Shown one piece after another: positions 8,625 through 17,316 of a stretch of 64,000 nucleotides of DNA. Origin of the DNA: Kroppenstedtia eburnea. Lineage in GTDB: Bacteria > Bacillota > Bacilli > Thermoactinomycetales > DSM-45169. Within the stretch, counting starts at the first letter, position 1; each line of letters opens with the position of its first letter. The stretch is taken from positions 1,674,001 to 1,738,000 of the forward strand of contig NZ_CP048103.1 in the NCBI RefSeq assembly GCF_013282215.1. Reading direction: 5' to 3'. The position numbers and the translations under genes are program-made. The notes beneath the pieces were generated by a model that was given only the letters and a program-made list of their open reading frames with translations, made no database searches and was not told the origin of the DNA.

Positions 8625-10154
8625 ATGTACAAAAAACTGGATGAACTGGCAGACCGTCGCCGTCGGGTGGAGATGGGGGGCGGCGAAAAGAAAATACGTT
8701 CACAACACGAGAAAGGGAAACTGACTGCACGGGAGCGGATCGACCTGCTGGTGGATGAAGACACCTTTGTGGAATTGAACCCCTTTGTGGAGAACACCAC
8801 CGCCGACATCGGTGAGGCACCGGGGGAAGGGGTGGTGACGGGGTACGGGAAGGTGAACGGTCGACCCGTCTACGTCTTTGCCCAGGACTTCACCGTCTTC
8901 GGGGGAGCGCTCGGAGAGATGCATGCCTTGAAAATCGCTCGTCTGATGGATCTGGCGGCCAAAAACGGAGCCCCGATCATCGGTCTGAACGATTCCGGTG
9001 GCGCCCGGATTCAGGAGGGGGTGGTCTCTCTGGATGGGTACGGTCACATCTTCTACCGAAATTCCATCTATTCCGGCGTGGTGCCCCAGATCTCGGTCAT
9101 CATGGGTCCCTGTGCCGGCGGGGCCGTCTATTCCCCGGCCATCACCGACTTTGTGTTTATGGTGGAAAAGACGAGCCAGATGTTTATCACGGGTCCCAAG
9201 GTGATCGAGACCGTCACCGGGGAGAAAATTTCCTCTGAAGACCTGGGGGGTGCCGGGGTTCACTCCACGCTGAGCGGAAATGCCCATTTCACCGCCGCCT
9301 CGGAGCCGGAAGTGCTGGATCAGGTGAGGAGATTACTCAGTTTCCTGCCCCAAAACAACGTGGAGGATCCCCCCCGCATCTATGCCAAAGAGGATGATGG
9401 CTGGGTGGAGGACCTGATCGATCTGGTTCCGGTGGAAGGGACGAAGGTGTATGATGTACGCAAGGTGATCGATTGTGTCGTCGACCGGGGTGACTTTATG
9501 GAAGTGCAGGAGAAATTTGCCCGCAACATCGTCGTCGGTTTTGGCCGGATCGACGGACAACCGGTGGGGATCGCCGCCAACCAGCCCAAAGTGATGGCCG
9601 GGGGGCTGGATATCGATTCCTCCGACAAGTTGAGCCGGTTTATCCGGTTTTGCGACAGCTTCAATATCCCGGTGATCACTTTTGTGGATGTGACCGGGTT
9701 TTTTCCCGGGGTGAATCAGGAGCATCGGGGGATCATCCGCCACGGAGCCAAGATCTTGTATGCTTATTCCGAGGCGACAGTACCCAAAATCACCGTCATC
9801 ACCCGCAAAGCCTTCGGCGGAGCTTATGTGGCTCTCAACAGCAAAGCGATCGGGGCGGATATGGTTTACGCCTGGCCTTCCGCAGAGGTGGCGGTGATGG
9901 GGCCGGAAGGGGCGGCCAACATCATCTACAGCCGGGAGATCGGGGAAAGCGATGATCCCGCCGCCACCCGCGCCGAGAAGATTGAGGAGTACCGCAACAA
10001 ATTTGCCAATCCTTACGTGGCGGCATCCAAGGGAATGGTGGACGATGTGATCGATCCCAGGGAAACCCGGCAAAAGTTGAGACAGGCCCTGGAGATGTTG
10101 CGGAACAAACGGGAGGACCGGCCCGCAAAGAAACACGGAAACATCCCGCTGTAA
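8625..10154 (+). CDS. mmdA: Propionyl-CoA carboxylase beta / methylmalonyl-CoA carboxyltransferase subunit
   Basis: 509 residues, the usual size of the 12S carboxyltransferase/PCC beta subunit. It starts with KLDELADRRRRVEMGGGEKKI and contains two crotonase-like halves: GLNDSGGARIQEGV near 123-136 with GPCAGGAVYSPAITDF, and the carboxybiotin-binding ITRKAFGGAYVALNSK near 390. It transfers carboxyl groups between biotin and propionyl-/methylmalonyl-CoA. No biotin carrier or biotin carboxylase gene lies in the operon, so these must come from elsewhere. Counterpart of B. subtilis yqjD. Confidence 0.92.
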   Translation: MYKKLDELADRRRRVEMGGGEKKIRSQHEKGKLTARERIDLLVDEDTFVELNPFVENTTADIGEAPGEGVVTGYGKVNGRPVYVFAQDFTVFGGALGEMHALKIARLMDLAAKNGAPIIGLNDSGGARIQEGVVSLDGYGHIFYRNSIYSGVVPQISVIMGPCAGGAVYSPAITDFVFMVEKTSQMFITGPKVIETVTGEKISSEDLGGAGVHSTLSGNAHFTAASEPEVLDQVRRLLSFLPQNNVEDPPRIYAKEDDGWVEDLIDLVPVEGTKVYDVRKVIDCVVDRGDFMEVQEKFARNIVVGFGRIDGQPVGIAANQPKVMAGGLDIDSSDKLSRFIRFCDSFNIPVITFVDVTGFFPGVNQEHRGIIRHGAKILYAYSEATVPKITVITRKAFGGAYVALNSKAIGADMVYAWPSAEVAVMGPEGAANIIYSREIGESDDPAATRAEKIEEYRNKFANPYVAASKGMVDDVIDPRETRQKLRQALEMLRNKREDRPAKKHGNIPL

Positions 10155-10172
10155 AAAAAGGAGGGTCCGGCC

Positions 10173-10436
10173 ATGGGCGAAAAAAATCCGATCCCGATCC
10201 ACCTGTTCCGAGGCTCCCGCCGGGAAGGCCTTCCCTCCCGGGGGGAGAAAGTGTTGAAACCCCGTTGCAAATTGCGGTTATTGCACTCTTATCAAGTCCG
10301 ATTCATTCGCGGTCCCCGGGATGTTTCCCCCTGGCGTGAAGCGGGGCGGAGACACCTTTTGGGGTTGGAGGGGCCGGTTCACCGCCCGGTCTGGAAGGAC
10401 CGGGTGTCCCAATGGAGTAAGAGGCCGTTCCGATAA
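10173..10436 (+). CDS. Hypothetical arginine-rich protein (87 aa)
   Basis: An 87-residue frame behind a strong ribosome site (AAAAAAAGGAGGG, 9 bp from ATG), 18 bp after mmdA. The product is very basic (many Arg, Trp and Pro; for example GSRREGLPSRGEK), with no hydrophobic segment and no domain I recognise. Carboxylase operons often carry a small biotin-carrier or OadG gene here, but this one lacks the AMKM biotin motif. It may be a fast-evolving lineage protein; the ribosome site is the main support. Confidence 0.45.
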   Translation: MGEKNPIPIHLFRGSRREGLPSRGEKVLKPRCKLRLLHSYQVRFIRGPRDVSPWREAGRRHLLGLEGPVHRPVWKDRVSQWSKRPFR

Positions 10437-10534
10437 GGGGAGGAGCCGGGGGAAAACTGTGGAATGAGGGGCTCCGCCGCGGGGCTGTAATACAGTTGAA
10501 CAGGTGGACAGATTGAAACAATGGAGGAATCAGC

Positions 10535-11653
10535 ATGATCAATGAAGAGCGATTGTTGGAAGAGTTTTTGGAATTGGTCCGGACCGACAGCGAGACCGGA
10601 GACGAGCGGGCGATCTGTGATCTGTTGAAGGAGAAGCTGACCGAAATGGGATTTGCGGTGACGGAAGACGATTCCGCTCAAGTGACCGGTCATGGGTCAG
10701 GAAATCTGATCGCCACGCTGGCGGGAGATGACCCCGCTGCACCGGCGATCTACTTCACCTGCCATATGGACACCGTCGCCCCGGGCGTCGGGGTGAAGCC
10801 CCGGGTGGAGGACGGCTATGTGAAAAGTGACGGAACCACGGTGCTGGGTGCCGATGACAAAGCCGGCCTGGCCGCCCTCCTGGAGGGGGTGCGCTCGGTG
10901 AAGGAGCAGGGGATTCCCCACGGCTCGATCCAGTTCATTATCACTGCCGGGGAGGAGTCGGGACTGGTCGGAGCCAAAAGCCTCGATCCCGCGATGCTGA
11001 AGGCGGACTTCGGATTTGCCTTGGATTCCAACGGCCCGGTGGGCGAGATTATCACCGAAGCTCCCTCCCAAGTGCGGCTCGATGTGGTGATCCGGGGGAA
11101 AGCCGCTCATGCGGGGGTGAATCCGGAAGACGGCATCAGTGCGATTCAGGTGGCCAGCCGGGCCATCTCCAAAATCCCCCTGGGTCGGATTGACGGGGAA
11201 ACCACCGCCAATATCGGTAGATTTCAGGGGGGCACCGCTTCCAATGTGGTTCCGGAAACAGTGGAAATCCTGGCCGAGGCCCGCAGTCGGGATGAAGCCA
11301 AATTGGAAGCCCAGGTGGACAAGATGGTGAAAGGTTTCAAAGACGCGGCCTCAGAACTGGGGGCCGAGGCGGAAGTGAAAGTGACCCACATGTATCCGGC
11401 TTTTAAGTACGGAGAATCAGATCCCGTCGTCCAAAAGGCGGTGGCCGCCGTGAAAAAAGTGGGCCGCCAAGCGAAATTGCTGGCCAGTGGCGGCGGCAGT
11501 GATGCCAACGTCATCGCCGGCCACGGCATCCCCACGGTCAATCTGGCCATCGGTTACGAGGAGATTCACACCACCCAAGAACGGATGCCGATCGCCGAGC
11601 TGAACAAAGCGGCGGAACTGGTGGCCGCCCTGATCGAGGCAAGCTGGGAATAA
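10535..11653 (+). CDS. M20-family peptidase (tripeptidase-like, YqjE type)
   Basis: 372 residues of the M20/PepT-like zinc peptidase family. Metal and catalytic signatures are FTCHMDTV (His near 77), GADDKAG, and the general-base pair in AGEESG near 146. A dimerisation (lid) domain lies about 180-290, and the C-terminal metal region holds LASGGGSDANVI. It is predicted to release amino acids from small peptides in the cytosol. B. subtilis has the homologous yqjE beside the yqjD-yqjC carboxylase genes. The ATG follows ATGGAGGAATCAGC, and a terminator follows the gene. Confidence 0.88.
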   Translation: MINEERLLEEFLELVRTDSETGDERAICDLLKEKLTEMGFAVTEDDSAQVTGHGSGNLIATLAGDDPAAPAIYFTCHMDTVAPGVGVKPRVEDGYVKSDGTTVLGADDKAGLAALLEGVRSVKEQGIPHGSIQFIITAGEESGLVGAKSLDPAMLKADFGFALDSNGPVGEIITEAPSQVRLDVVIRGKAAHAGVNPEDGISAIQVASRAISKIPLGRIDGETTANIGRFQGGTASNVVPETVEILAEARSRDEAKLEAQVDKMVKGFKDAASELGAEAEVKVTHMYPAFKYGESDPVVQKAVAAVKKVGRQAKLLASGGGSDANVIAGHGIPTVNLAIGYEEIHTTQERMPIAELNKAAELVAALIEASWE

Positions 11654-11672
11654 GAGGGTACGATTCTTACAG

Positions 11673-11704
11673 GCCCACGGATAAGAAATCCGTGGGCTTT
11701 TTTG
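11673..11704 (+). terminator. Intrinsic terminator after M20 peptidase
   Basis: Perfect 10-bp stem GCCCACGGAT (11673-11682) / ATCCGTGGGC (11688-11697), loop AAGAA, then seven T residues. It ends the propionyl-CoA operon. Confidence 0.9.
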
Positions 11705-11787
11705 TGCTGGAACAACCTTGGATGAATCCTCCGCTTTTCGCACACTCTAACAGAGATGAAGAGTGAATAAAAGGGGGATCGATCGCC

Positions 11788-12123
11788 TTGAATCATCGGT
11801 TGGAAGACGGTGTGAACCGGCGACAATCATTTTGGTTCCGGTGGTTTCCGGGTTTTAATCGGAAAGAGGAAGGGGTTGCCCCACCCGTGGCCTCTGCTGT
11901 TCCGGTGAAGGAGGAAGTGATTGATGATTTCAACTGGAAGGTCAGGGACGGGGAGGCGGGAATCCTCTGGCGGTACACTCTCTGGAAGTGGACGGATGCG
12001 AGGGGGAACCCCCATTGGGTGGAGACCAGCCGGGGCACTTTGAACCTCTACTTTTTCTCCATTCCGTTGATCGGCGAAGAGCGGGTCCTTCCCACCTCCC
12101 CCGACCGCCTTCAAAGGCAGTAA
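11788..12123 (+). CDS. Hypothetical protein (111 aa) whose 3' end lies in an F1 repeat fragment
   Basis: A 111-residue frame from a TTG start behind AAAAGGGGGATC. The body is rich in Trp, Arg and Glu and includes a plausible beta-rich stretch (FNWKVRDGEAGILWRYTLWKW). No family recognised, no signal peptide or membrane segment. The last residues (SPDRLQRQ) and the TAA stop are read from an F1 right-end fragment that starts at about 12100, so the original C-terminus may have been replaced. Expression is plausible but not proven. Confidence 0.5.
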   Translation: MNHRLEDGVNRRQSFWFRWFPGFNRKEEGVAPPVASAVPVKEEVIDDFNWKVRDGEAGILWRYTLWKWTDARGNPHWVETSRGTLNLYFFSIPLIGEERVLPTSPDRLQRQ

Positions 12124-12139
12124 ATCACAACGCTTCTAG
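12100..12139 (+). repeat. F1 right-end fragment
   Basis: It matches the terminal ~40 bp of the + copies (CCCGACCGCCTTCAAA, then TAAATCACAACGCTTCTAG). It shares the CTAG at 12136-12139 with the full element that follows. Confidence 0.8.
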
Positions 12140-12378
12140 AATCGTTGTGATTTATGCGTTCATGGCCGGTCGGGATTGGGTTTCACATGTCGTTTTCGTT
12201 GTTCTTACGATCCAAAATCACTCCATGTGAAACCCAACCCTCCCTACATAGCGAGACCGGGGGCGAAAGCCCCCCGGCGAGACTTGTACTGGTGAGTGCA
12301 TAGCGAGACCGGGTGCAAAAGCACCCTGGCGAGACTTGTGCCCTATGGGTATGAATGGCTTTTTCACAACGCTGCTAG
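12136..12378 (-). repeat. F1 dispersed element, full form with two internal units
   Basis: A complete 243-bp element bounded by CTAGAATCGTTGTGA and TCACAACGCTGCTAG. Inside are the core hairpin and two ~50-bp units beginning CATAGCGAGACCGGG. The two unit hairpins differ by matching changes: GGGGGCGAAAGCCCCC against GGGTGCAAAAGCACCC. Confidence 0.9.
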
Positions 12379-12390
12379 TCTGATGTTGCA

Positions 12391-12419
12391 AAAAAATCCC
12401 GGATGGATGGGATTTTTTT
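12391..12419. terminator. Intrinsic terminator between F1 element and dinB gene
   Basis: Stem AAAAAATCCC (12391-12400) / GGGATTTTTT (12409-12418), usable in either direction. Confidence 0.75.
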
Positions 12420-12502
12420 CGTTAGCACCTTGCAGTGAAGAGGGAAGCCGGGCCCCGCTGTCGAAATCATCTATGGAAAGAAAAAATCAGAGGGGGATGG
12501 GG

Positions 12503-12964
12503 ATGGAACAGTTTTTGGTCGCTCAAATGGAGATGTTTCGCGGACGTTTGCATCCATTTCTGGAATCAGTTTCCGAAGAGACGGCAGATCAGATGCCAGA
12601 GGGGTTCAACAACACCATTCGCTGGAATGCCGGCCATATCCTGACGACCGCCGATGGCTTTTTCGGCTTGAATATGCTCCCGGAGAATTATAAAGCGTTG
12701 TTCTGGGCAGGCACCAAACCGGCGGACTGGACCGGGGATGTTCCTTCCCTGGAAAAACTGGATTCCCAGTTAAGGGAGCAGGAAGCGCACATGAAAGAGA
12801 AGATCAGCAACCAATTTGCTGAGAAACTGCCGCAACCGATTCAATTCCCCAACGGTTTTCAAATCCATACGGTTGGGGAAGTGGCCGCTTTTTGCACCAC
12901 TCATGAAGGGATCCATATGGGATATATGAATGCGCTGAAGCGCGTTATCGAAGGGAAACAGTAA
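12503..12964 (+). CDS. DinB-like metal-binding protein
   Basis: 153 residues forming the four-helix DinB/YfiT-like bundle. Conserved features are MEMFRGRLHPFLESV in helix 1, WNAGHILTTADGFFG with the first metal histidine, and HEGIHMGYMNAL with two more. Members bind a divalent metal by three histidines; several are thiol-dependent transferases, many have no known role. The ATG at 12503 is chosen because AGAGGGGG lies 7 bp upstream; the frame stays open further upstream only through repeat sequence. Confidence 0.8.
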   Translation: MEQFLVAQMEMFRGRLHPFLESVSEETADQMPEGFNNTIRWNAGHILTTADGFFGLNMLPENYKALFWAGTKPADWTGDVPSLEKLDSQLREQEAHMKEKISNQFAEKLPQPIQFPNGFQIHTVGEVAAFCTTHEGIHMGYMNALKRVIEGKQ

Positions 12965-12986
12965 GTTGCCGCCTGTGGCCGCAGGT

Positions 12987-13014
12987 AAAGCCGTCTGCTT
13001 TGCTGGCGGCTTTT
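12987..13014. terminator. Weak terminator-like hairpin between convergent genes
   Basis: AAAGCCG (12987-12993) / CGGCTTT (13007-13013) with a 13-base loop and a short T run, between dinB and the minus-strand lipid kinase. Confidence 0.45.
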
Positions 13015-13037
13015 CACTTGTCCGGATTCCCAACCGG

Positions 13038-13907
13038 TCACAAAACGGCCAAGGAGCGGGGATGAATTTCGATGGACAGCGGCGTCTCCCCGATGATTTC
13101 CCCGTCGGTATGGATGACGAGAGGGGGGTCGGAGCGAAGGGTGATCCGGCGTCCCTTCAGAAGGAGGACGGAAGGATGGGAGGTATGTCTGCCTTTGTAG
13201 ACGGAGGGAAAGAGTTTGATCAGCCCTCCTTTGGATAACCCGTGAACACAACAGAGATTCAAGAGTCCATCATCATGGCGGGCCCCGGGACAAATCTGCA
13301 TGCCACCGCCATAGTTGGGTTGATTGCAGATGGCCACCAGCCACACTTGCTCAAAGACTTGTTCCATTCCATCCGTGGTCAGGGTGACCCGGGCCGGTCG
13401 ATATTGTTTCAATGTCTGGAGAAAGCCGAGCAGATAGGCGAAACGGCCGAGACGCCGGCTGAAGGAGGATTGATTCACCGCCTTCGCCACTTGGCCGTCA
13501 AAGCCGATTCCTCCAAAACCGATCAGTGACCGGGCGCCGATCCGGGCGGTATCCATCTGTTTCATTTGGTTGCGGAGCACCCGGTGCAAAGCTTGTTTTG
13601 GATGCAGGGGAATTCCCTGGGCCTGGGCAAAATCGTTTCCCGAGCCTGCCGGGATATAGCCGAGGGGGATCCCCGTATCCACCAGGGCATTCCCCACTTC
13701 ATGCACCGTTCCATCCCCGCCCACCGCCACCACTGCCTGAATGTCGCGACCGATCATCGACCGGGCCAGTTCCACCGCCTGACCGGGGGCGTTGGTAAAA
13801 TGGACCTGATAAGGGGTCTGATACCGCATGAGCCACCCCTCCACCCTGGACCAGACCCGTCGCCCCCGTCCATTGCCGGATACCGGGTTGACGATGAAAA
13901 CATACAT
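13038..13907 (-). CDS. YegS/BmrU-family lipid (diacylglycerol-type) kinase
   Basis: 289 residues with the DAGK catalytic fold. The N-terminal FIVNPVSGNGRG is the nucleotide loop, VVAVGGDGTVHEVGNAL (near 61-77) is the hallmark GGDGT motif, and GYIPAGSGNDFAQ completes the ATP site. The C-terminal lobe includes the HTDGE segment. Such enzymes phosphorylate diacylglycerol or related lipids at the membrane. It starts 3 bp after the upstream SDR gene, with its GAGGTG ribosome site inside that gene's end, so the two are co-translated. Confidence 0.88.
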   Translation of the reverse strand: MYVFIVNPVSGNGRGRRVWSRVEGWLMRYQTPYQVHFTNAPGQAVELARSMIGRDIQAVVAVGGDGTVHEVGNALVDTGIPLGYIPAGSGNDFAQAQGIPLHPKQALHRVLRNQMKQMDTARIGARSLIGFGGIGFDGQVAKAVNQSSFSRRLGRFAYLLGFLQTLKQYRPARVTLTTDGMEQVFEQVWLVAICNQPNYGGGMQICPGARHDDGLLNLCCVHGLSKGGLIKLFPSVYKGRHTSHPSVLLLKGRRITLRSDPPLVIHTDGEIIGETPLSIEIHPRSLAVL

Positions 13908-13910
13908 AGT

Positions 13911-14690
13911 TCACACCTCGATGTCCTTCTTTTTCCATGTCCCATACAGCTGCCGGTTCATCTGAAGAAAAAGCCGGGGAGCCCATCGGCGCAGGCGCAT
14001 CGCCCAACTCAGGCTGCGGGGGATGACCTTCACCCGGGGCCGGTCGATCAATTGCAGGGCATGGCGGGCGACCGTGTTGGCATCCAACAGCCGCCGGGCA
14101 ATCGGGGGCGGAAAGTATCCGGAGGGATCTCCAGCACCGAAGAAGGGGGTTTGCACCGGTCCCGGACACAAAACCCCCACTTGGATCACGGGGGCATATT
14201 CCAGATGGAGTGACTCCGAAAATCCCACCAGCGCAAACTTGGAGGCGACGTAGGGAGCCAGATTGGGACTTCCGGAAAGTCCCGCCACCGAGGCGATGTT
14301 CACCACCCGTCCGCCGCCCCGCTCCAGCATATGGGGAAGAAGGGTCAGGGTCATGCGGACTGCTCCCAGGTAGTTCGTCTCCATCATCGCTTGGTAATCG
14401 GAGAGTGGGATTTGGAGTGCCCCGCCGAAGCGGCCGAATCCGGCGCTATTGATTAACACATCCACCTGTGGGTGGCGTCGGATCACTTCGGCTGCCAAAT
14501 TTTCCACTTCCTCTTGACGGGTTACGTCACAGGGGAACCAATCCCCGGTCCCCAACTCTTCTCTCAGATGGCGGAGAGAGCGTTCATTCCGGGCCACCAG
14601 CAGAGGATAATCCCCCCTGGCGACCAGTTCCCGTGCGATTTCCTTGCCGATGCCGCTGGAAGCTCCGGTGATCAAAACGATTCGTGACAT
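13911..14690 (-). CDS. Short-chain dehydrogenase/reductase
   Basis: 259 residues of a classical SDR. The N-terminal VLITGASSGIGKEIA is the dinucleotide-binding TGxxxGxG motif, INSAGFGRFG the NNAG equivalent, and YVASKFALVGF (YxxxK) with the preceding VNIASVAGLSG supplies the Ser-Tyr-Lys triad. An NADP-dependent oxidoreductase is expected; the substrate is unknown. I place the start at ATG 14690 because GGGGGATTCAA precedes it. It lies in one minus-strand operon between the aldolase-like gene and the lipid kinase. Confidence 0.88.
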   Translation of the reverse strand: MSRIVLITGASSGIGKEIARELVARGDYPLLVARNERSLRHLREELGTGDWFPCDVTRQEEVENLAAEVIRRHPQVDVLINSAGFGRFGGALQIPLSDYQAMMETNYLGAVRMTLTLLPHMLERGGGRVVNIASVAGLSGSPNLAPYVASKFALVGFSESLHLEYAPVIQVGVLCPGPVQTPFFGAGDPSGYFPPPIARRLLDANTVARHALQLIDRPRVKVIPRSLSWAMRLRRWAPRLFLQMNRQLYGTWKKKDIEV

Positions 14691-14703
14691 TTGAATCCCC
14701 CGT

Positions 14704-15792
14704 TCATGACATCGGGACCTGGGGGAGGATGCGGCCGTCGATCCGTTCAAAGATATCATCCAGGTCCCGTCCGGTGATGGTTAAGCCGTGATTTTTCAAT
14801 CCCACCACCGCACGGGAAGGATCTTCCGCTTTCCGGATCTGATCCGCCACCGCTTCCGCCAGCTGCACTGTGCCGCAGGGATAGTTGATTTCTGTCGAGG
14901 TCACCCCGTCCATCCAGGCATGTATATGGATAATGGCCCCCACCTCCGGGTGTTCCGTATAGATCATCCAATGTTCAATCGCATCGACGGATGCCCGTTT
15001 CGGTTCGATGTGAGGAGGGATGCTGATTTCCATGGCCGGGGTGGAGTCATCAAAACCTTTGATCAACAGGATATCCCGTCCGATTTGGTGGAGGTTGCCT
15101 TTATTCACCCCCCGGGCGCTCATCCAGAATTGGTTTTCTTCCCTGCGGGCGCTCAGATTTCCGTAGCTGAGCCCGCCGATCCCGTACAATCGTTGGATAT
15201 GGCGGTAATCCTTGGGGGGTAACAGCTCCTGGATCGGGAAAGGGGCGGGCAGCAAGTTCATCTCGTCCAGTTTTTTGCCGGACTGGTGAATGTCCCGGGT
15301 GATCCTGTCCCCTTCCCACAATGTTTCCGGCAGATCGGGGAAGAAGTGGTTATCGATGACCAACTGCGAGGTGGCCAAAGGCTGCAACCGTTCAAACACT
15401 TCCCGAAAATACCCCTCCGTGCCGAAGCTTTCCTTCACGGAATAACATCCCTGTTCCAGGGTGAGAAAATAAGTTTCCGGTTCCCCGTTGCCGATGGAAA
15501 GATAGATCATCAGGTTCCCGAGGGAACGGATCAAAACGGGGTACGCCGTATGTAAGATGCTGTCTGTATGTGGCTTGCCTTCGGCCACAGTCACGACAAA
15601 TATCCCTTTTCCACTCCGACGAAAATGACGGGGGGAGGCTGCATCGACGAAATTGAGAACCAGCTGAATCTCCGGCGGGACCTCCTCATCCAGCTGATAC
15701 CCGTTGGATTCCATCTCCCGCTGCAATCCGGCGGCGAACTCTTGCAAAAGGGGGGATCCATCCCGGGATCCGATCATTGCGAAGGTGTTCAT
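14704..15792 (-). CDS. Class II aldolase/adducin-domain protein with an extra N-terminal domain
   Basis: 362 residues. The C-terminal half (from about 200) is a class II aldolase/adducin domain: GIGGLSYGNLSARRE, AIIHIHAWMDG with the HxH zinc pair, and GLKNHGLTITG with the third histidine. The first ~190 residues form a separate mixed alpha/beta region that I cannot assign, including VLNFVDAASPRHFRRSGKG. Stand-alone aldolases of this class are ~215 residues, so this is a two-domain form. ATG 15792 is preferred over ATG 15801, which abuts the AGGAGGG ribosome site. First gene of the minus-strand operon. Confidence 0.8.
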   Translation of the reverse strand: MNTFAMIGSRDGSPLLQEFAAGLQREMESNGYQLDEEVPPEIQLVLNFVDAASPRHFRRSGKGIFVVTVAEGKPHTDSILHTAYPVLIRSLGNLMIYLSIGNGEPETYFLTLEQGCYSVKESFGTEGYFREVFERLQPLATSQLVIDNHFFPDLPETLWEGDRITRDIHQSGKKLDEMNLLPAPFPIQELLPPKDYRHIQRLYGIGGLSYGNLSARREENQFWMSARGVNKGNLHQIGRDILLIKGFDDSTPAMEISIPPHIEPKRASVDAIEHWMIYTEHPEVGAIIHIHAWMDGVTSTEINYPCGTVQLAEAVADQIRKAEDPSRAVVGLKNHGLTITGRDLDDIFERIDGRILPQVPMS

Positions 15793-15958
15793 CTGATTCA
15801 TCCCTCCTGAGATGCCATAGGGTTCATATTTTATTTTCCCCTCTAAAACCAAAATATACCTTAAAATAACCAACTTGTTCCATATGGCATCATCCATGAA
15901 GCATAAACCCGGGTGGTTGTGCATACTCCCTTTCCGAGGGAAGAAAGGGGGAAGTGAT

Positions 15959-17158
15959 GTGATCATTTGGAGACAAGGGACGGTTCTCCGGGTGGTGGAG
16001 GAAGAGAAAGAGGTGCAATGGTTGGAAGTGAGAGAGGAGGGGGGGAAGGAGGAACAGGCGGTTCATTATCCGTTTCTGTTTGGGCGTTGTGAACCGGGAG
16101 ACCGGGTATGGCTCAACACCACCGCGGTCCGGCTGGGCTTGGGTACCGGCGGGGTCCACTTTGTGGGGGGGCTGGTGGATCGTCCCCCCCGGCCGGAACC
16201 GGTGCAGGGTCACATGATGAAATTGCGATACACACCTTGGCAGGTGGCCCTGGCGACGGGGGAGGAACCGGGGAGCCGCTATTCCGGCCTTCTGAAAGAA
16301 AGGCACTCACTCGACGGTGCACCTGTGTTGATCGGGGAATTGCACAGTATGTTGCCGGTGGCCGTAGCCACCTGGAGGGACTTGTCCGGCGGCGACACAT
16401 ACCCCCGGATCGTCTATGTGATGACGGACGGTGGCGCGCTGCCCGCCCCCTTCAGCCGTCACATCCGGATGTTGAAAGGAGCTGGCTGGCTGACGGGAAC
16501 AGTGACCTGTGGCCATGCGTTCGGCGGGGATCTGGAAGCGGTCAATCTCTACTCCGGGCTGTTGCTGGCCCGCCATGCCCTGAAGGCGGATCTGATCTTT
16601 GTTTCCATGGGACCGGGAATCGTGGGGACCGGGACCCCCTTCGGCTTTTCCGGAGTGGAGCAGGGGCAGGCGATCAATGGGGTTTACAGCCTGCAAGGGT
16701 TGCCTGTGGTGATCCCCCGCATACAGTCCGTGGATCCGAGAAGACGACATCGCGGGTTGAGCCATCACACGGTTACCAACCTCGCGTCGGTGGCGCTGGC
16801 CCCTGCAGTGGTCCCCCTGCCGCAGCCTTTACCCGCAGAGATCCTTGGAGAGATCGGAACCTTGCAGGAGCGTTGCCGGGTGCGCCACCATTGGTTGGAT
16901 GTTCCCGTCACTGTCGGGGAAGTGGAAAACCGTCTCCTGGATTATCCGGGGAAGGTCCGCAGTATGGGGCGCGGGGTCCGGGAGGATCCTCTCTTCTATC
17001 GGACCGTCTCCGCAGCGGCTGCAGCCGCCTTTCAACTGTGGAAACTGATCGGTGCCGGCTGGACTGCCGCCGACGCAACAGCTCATCTAATGTCAACCGG
17101 TGTTCGGACCATTCCCGCAACAAAGCCCGCACCTGCCACCCTTTCCCGACGATCCTGA
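15959..17158 (+). CDS. DUF3866 family protein
   Basis: 399 residues matching the DUF3866 pattern as I know it: an N-terminal region carrying VWLNTTAVRLGLGTGG, a Rossmann-like middle, and the signature SMGPGIVGTGTPFGFSGVEQ followed by RRRHRGLSHHTVTNL. The family is conserved in Thermoactinomycetaceae, some Bacilli and Actinobacteria, and has no established function. The GTG at 15959 follows AAAGGGGGAAGTGAT; the frame is open upstream but lacks a ribosome site there. It is divergent from the aldolase-like gene and ends 158 bp before nudF. The repeated Gly-rich loops hint at nucleotide or sugar-phosphate binding (inference only). Confidence 0.8.
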   Translation: MIIWRQGTVLRVVEEEKEVQWLEVREEGGKEEQAVHYPFLFGRCEPGDRVWLNTTAVRLGLGTGGVHFVGGLVDRPPRPEPVQGHMMKLRYTPWQVALATGEEPGSRYSGLLKERHSLDGAPVLIGELHSMLPVAVATWRDLSGGDTYPRIVYVMTDGGALPAPFSRHIRMLKGAGWLTGTVTCGHAFGGDLEAVNLYSGLLLARHALKADLIFVSMGPGIVGTGTPFGFSGVEQGQAINGVYSLQGLPVVIPRIQSVDPRRRHRGLSHHTVTNLASVALAPAVVPLPQPLPAEILGEIGTLQERCRVRHHWLDVPVTVGEVENRLLDYPGKVRSMGRGVREDPLFYRTVSAAAAAAFQLWKLIGAGWTAADATAHLMSTGVRTIPATKPAPATLSRRS

Positions 17159-17281
17159 GCTGTCTTTCCCCCATCTCCACTTTCATCTATTTCACCTCCG
17201 GTCACTGATTTGCCACCAGTTTATCTGCGGGAGGGGAAGATTATACCTGTCCGCGGTTACGGCGGGGGTGACGGCATCATG

Positions 17282-17287
17282 TATAAT
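17282..17287 (+). promoter_or_regulatory. Candidate -10 box for nudF-endoQ
   Basis: A consensus TATAAT 30 bp before the TTG start; no convincing -35 element at the right distance (TTACGG at 19 bp is the best). Confidence 0.4.
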
Positions 17288-17316
17288 GGATGCGGAGGAC
17301 AAAGGAGGCGCTGAAG

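Noticed and set aside
10173-10436. Biotin carrier or OadG-like subunit after mmdA
   Set aside because: The 87-aa ORF lacks both the AMKM biotinylation motif and a membrane helix.
12180-12340. Dispersed repeats considered as a CRISPR array
   Set aside because: Units are few, directly joined, about 50 bp and carry internal hairpins; there are no spacers of uniform length and no cas genes.
12296-12502. Extended N-terminus of the DinB protein
   Set aside because: The upstream frame is read through F1 repeat and terminator sequence; the ribosome site supports ATG 12503.
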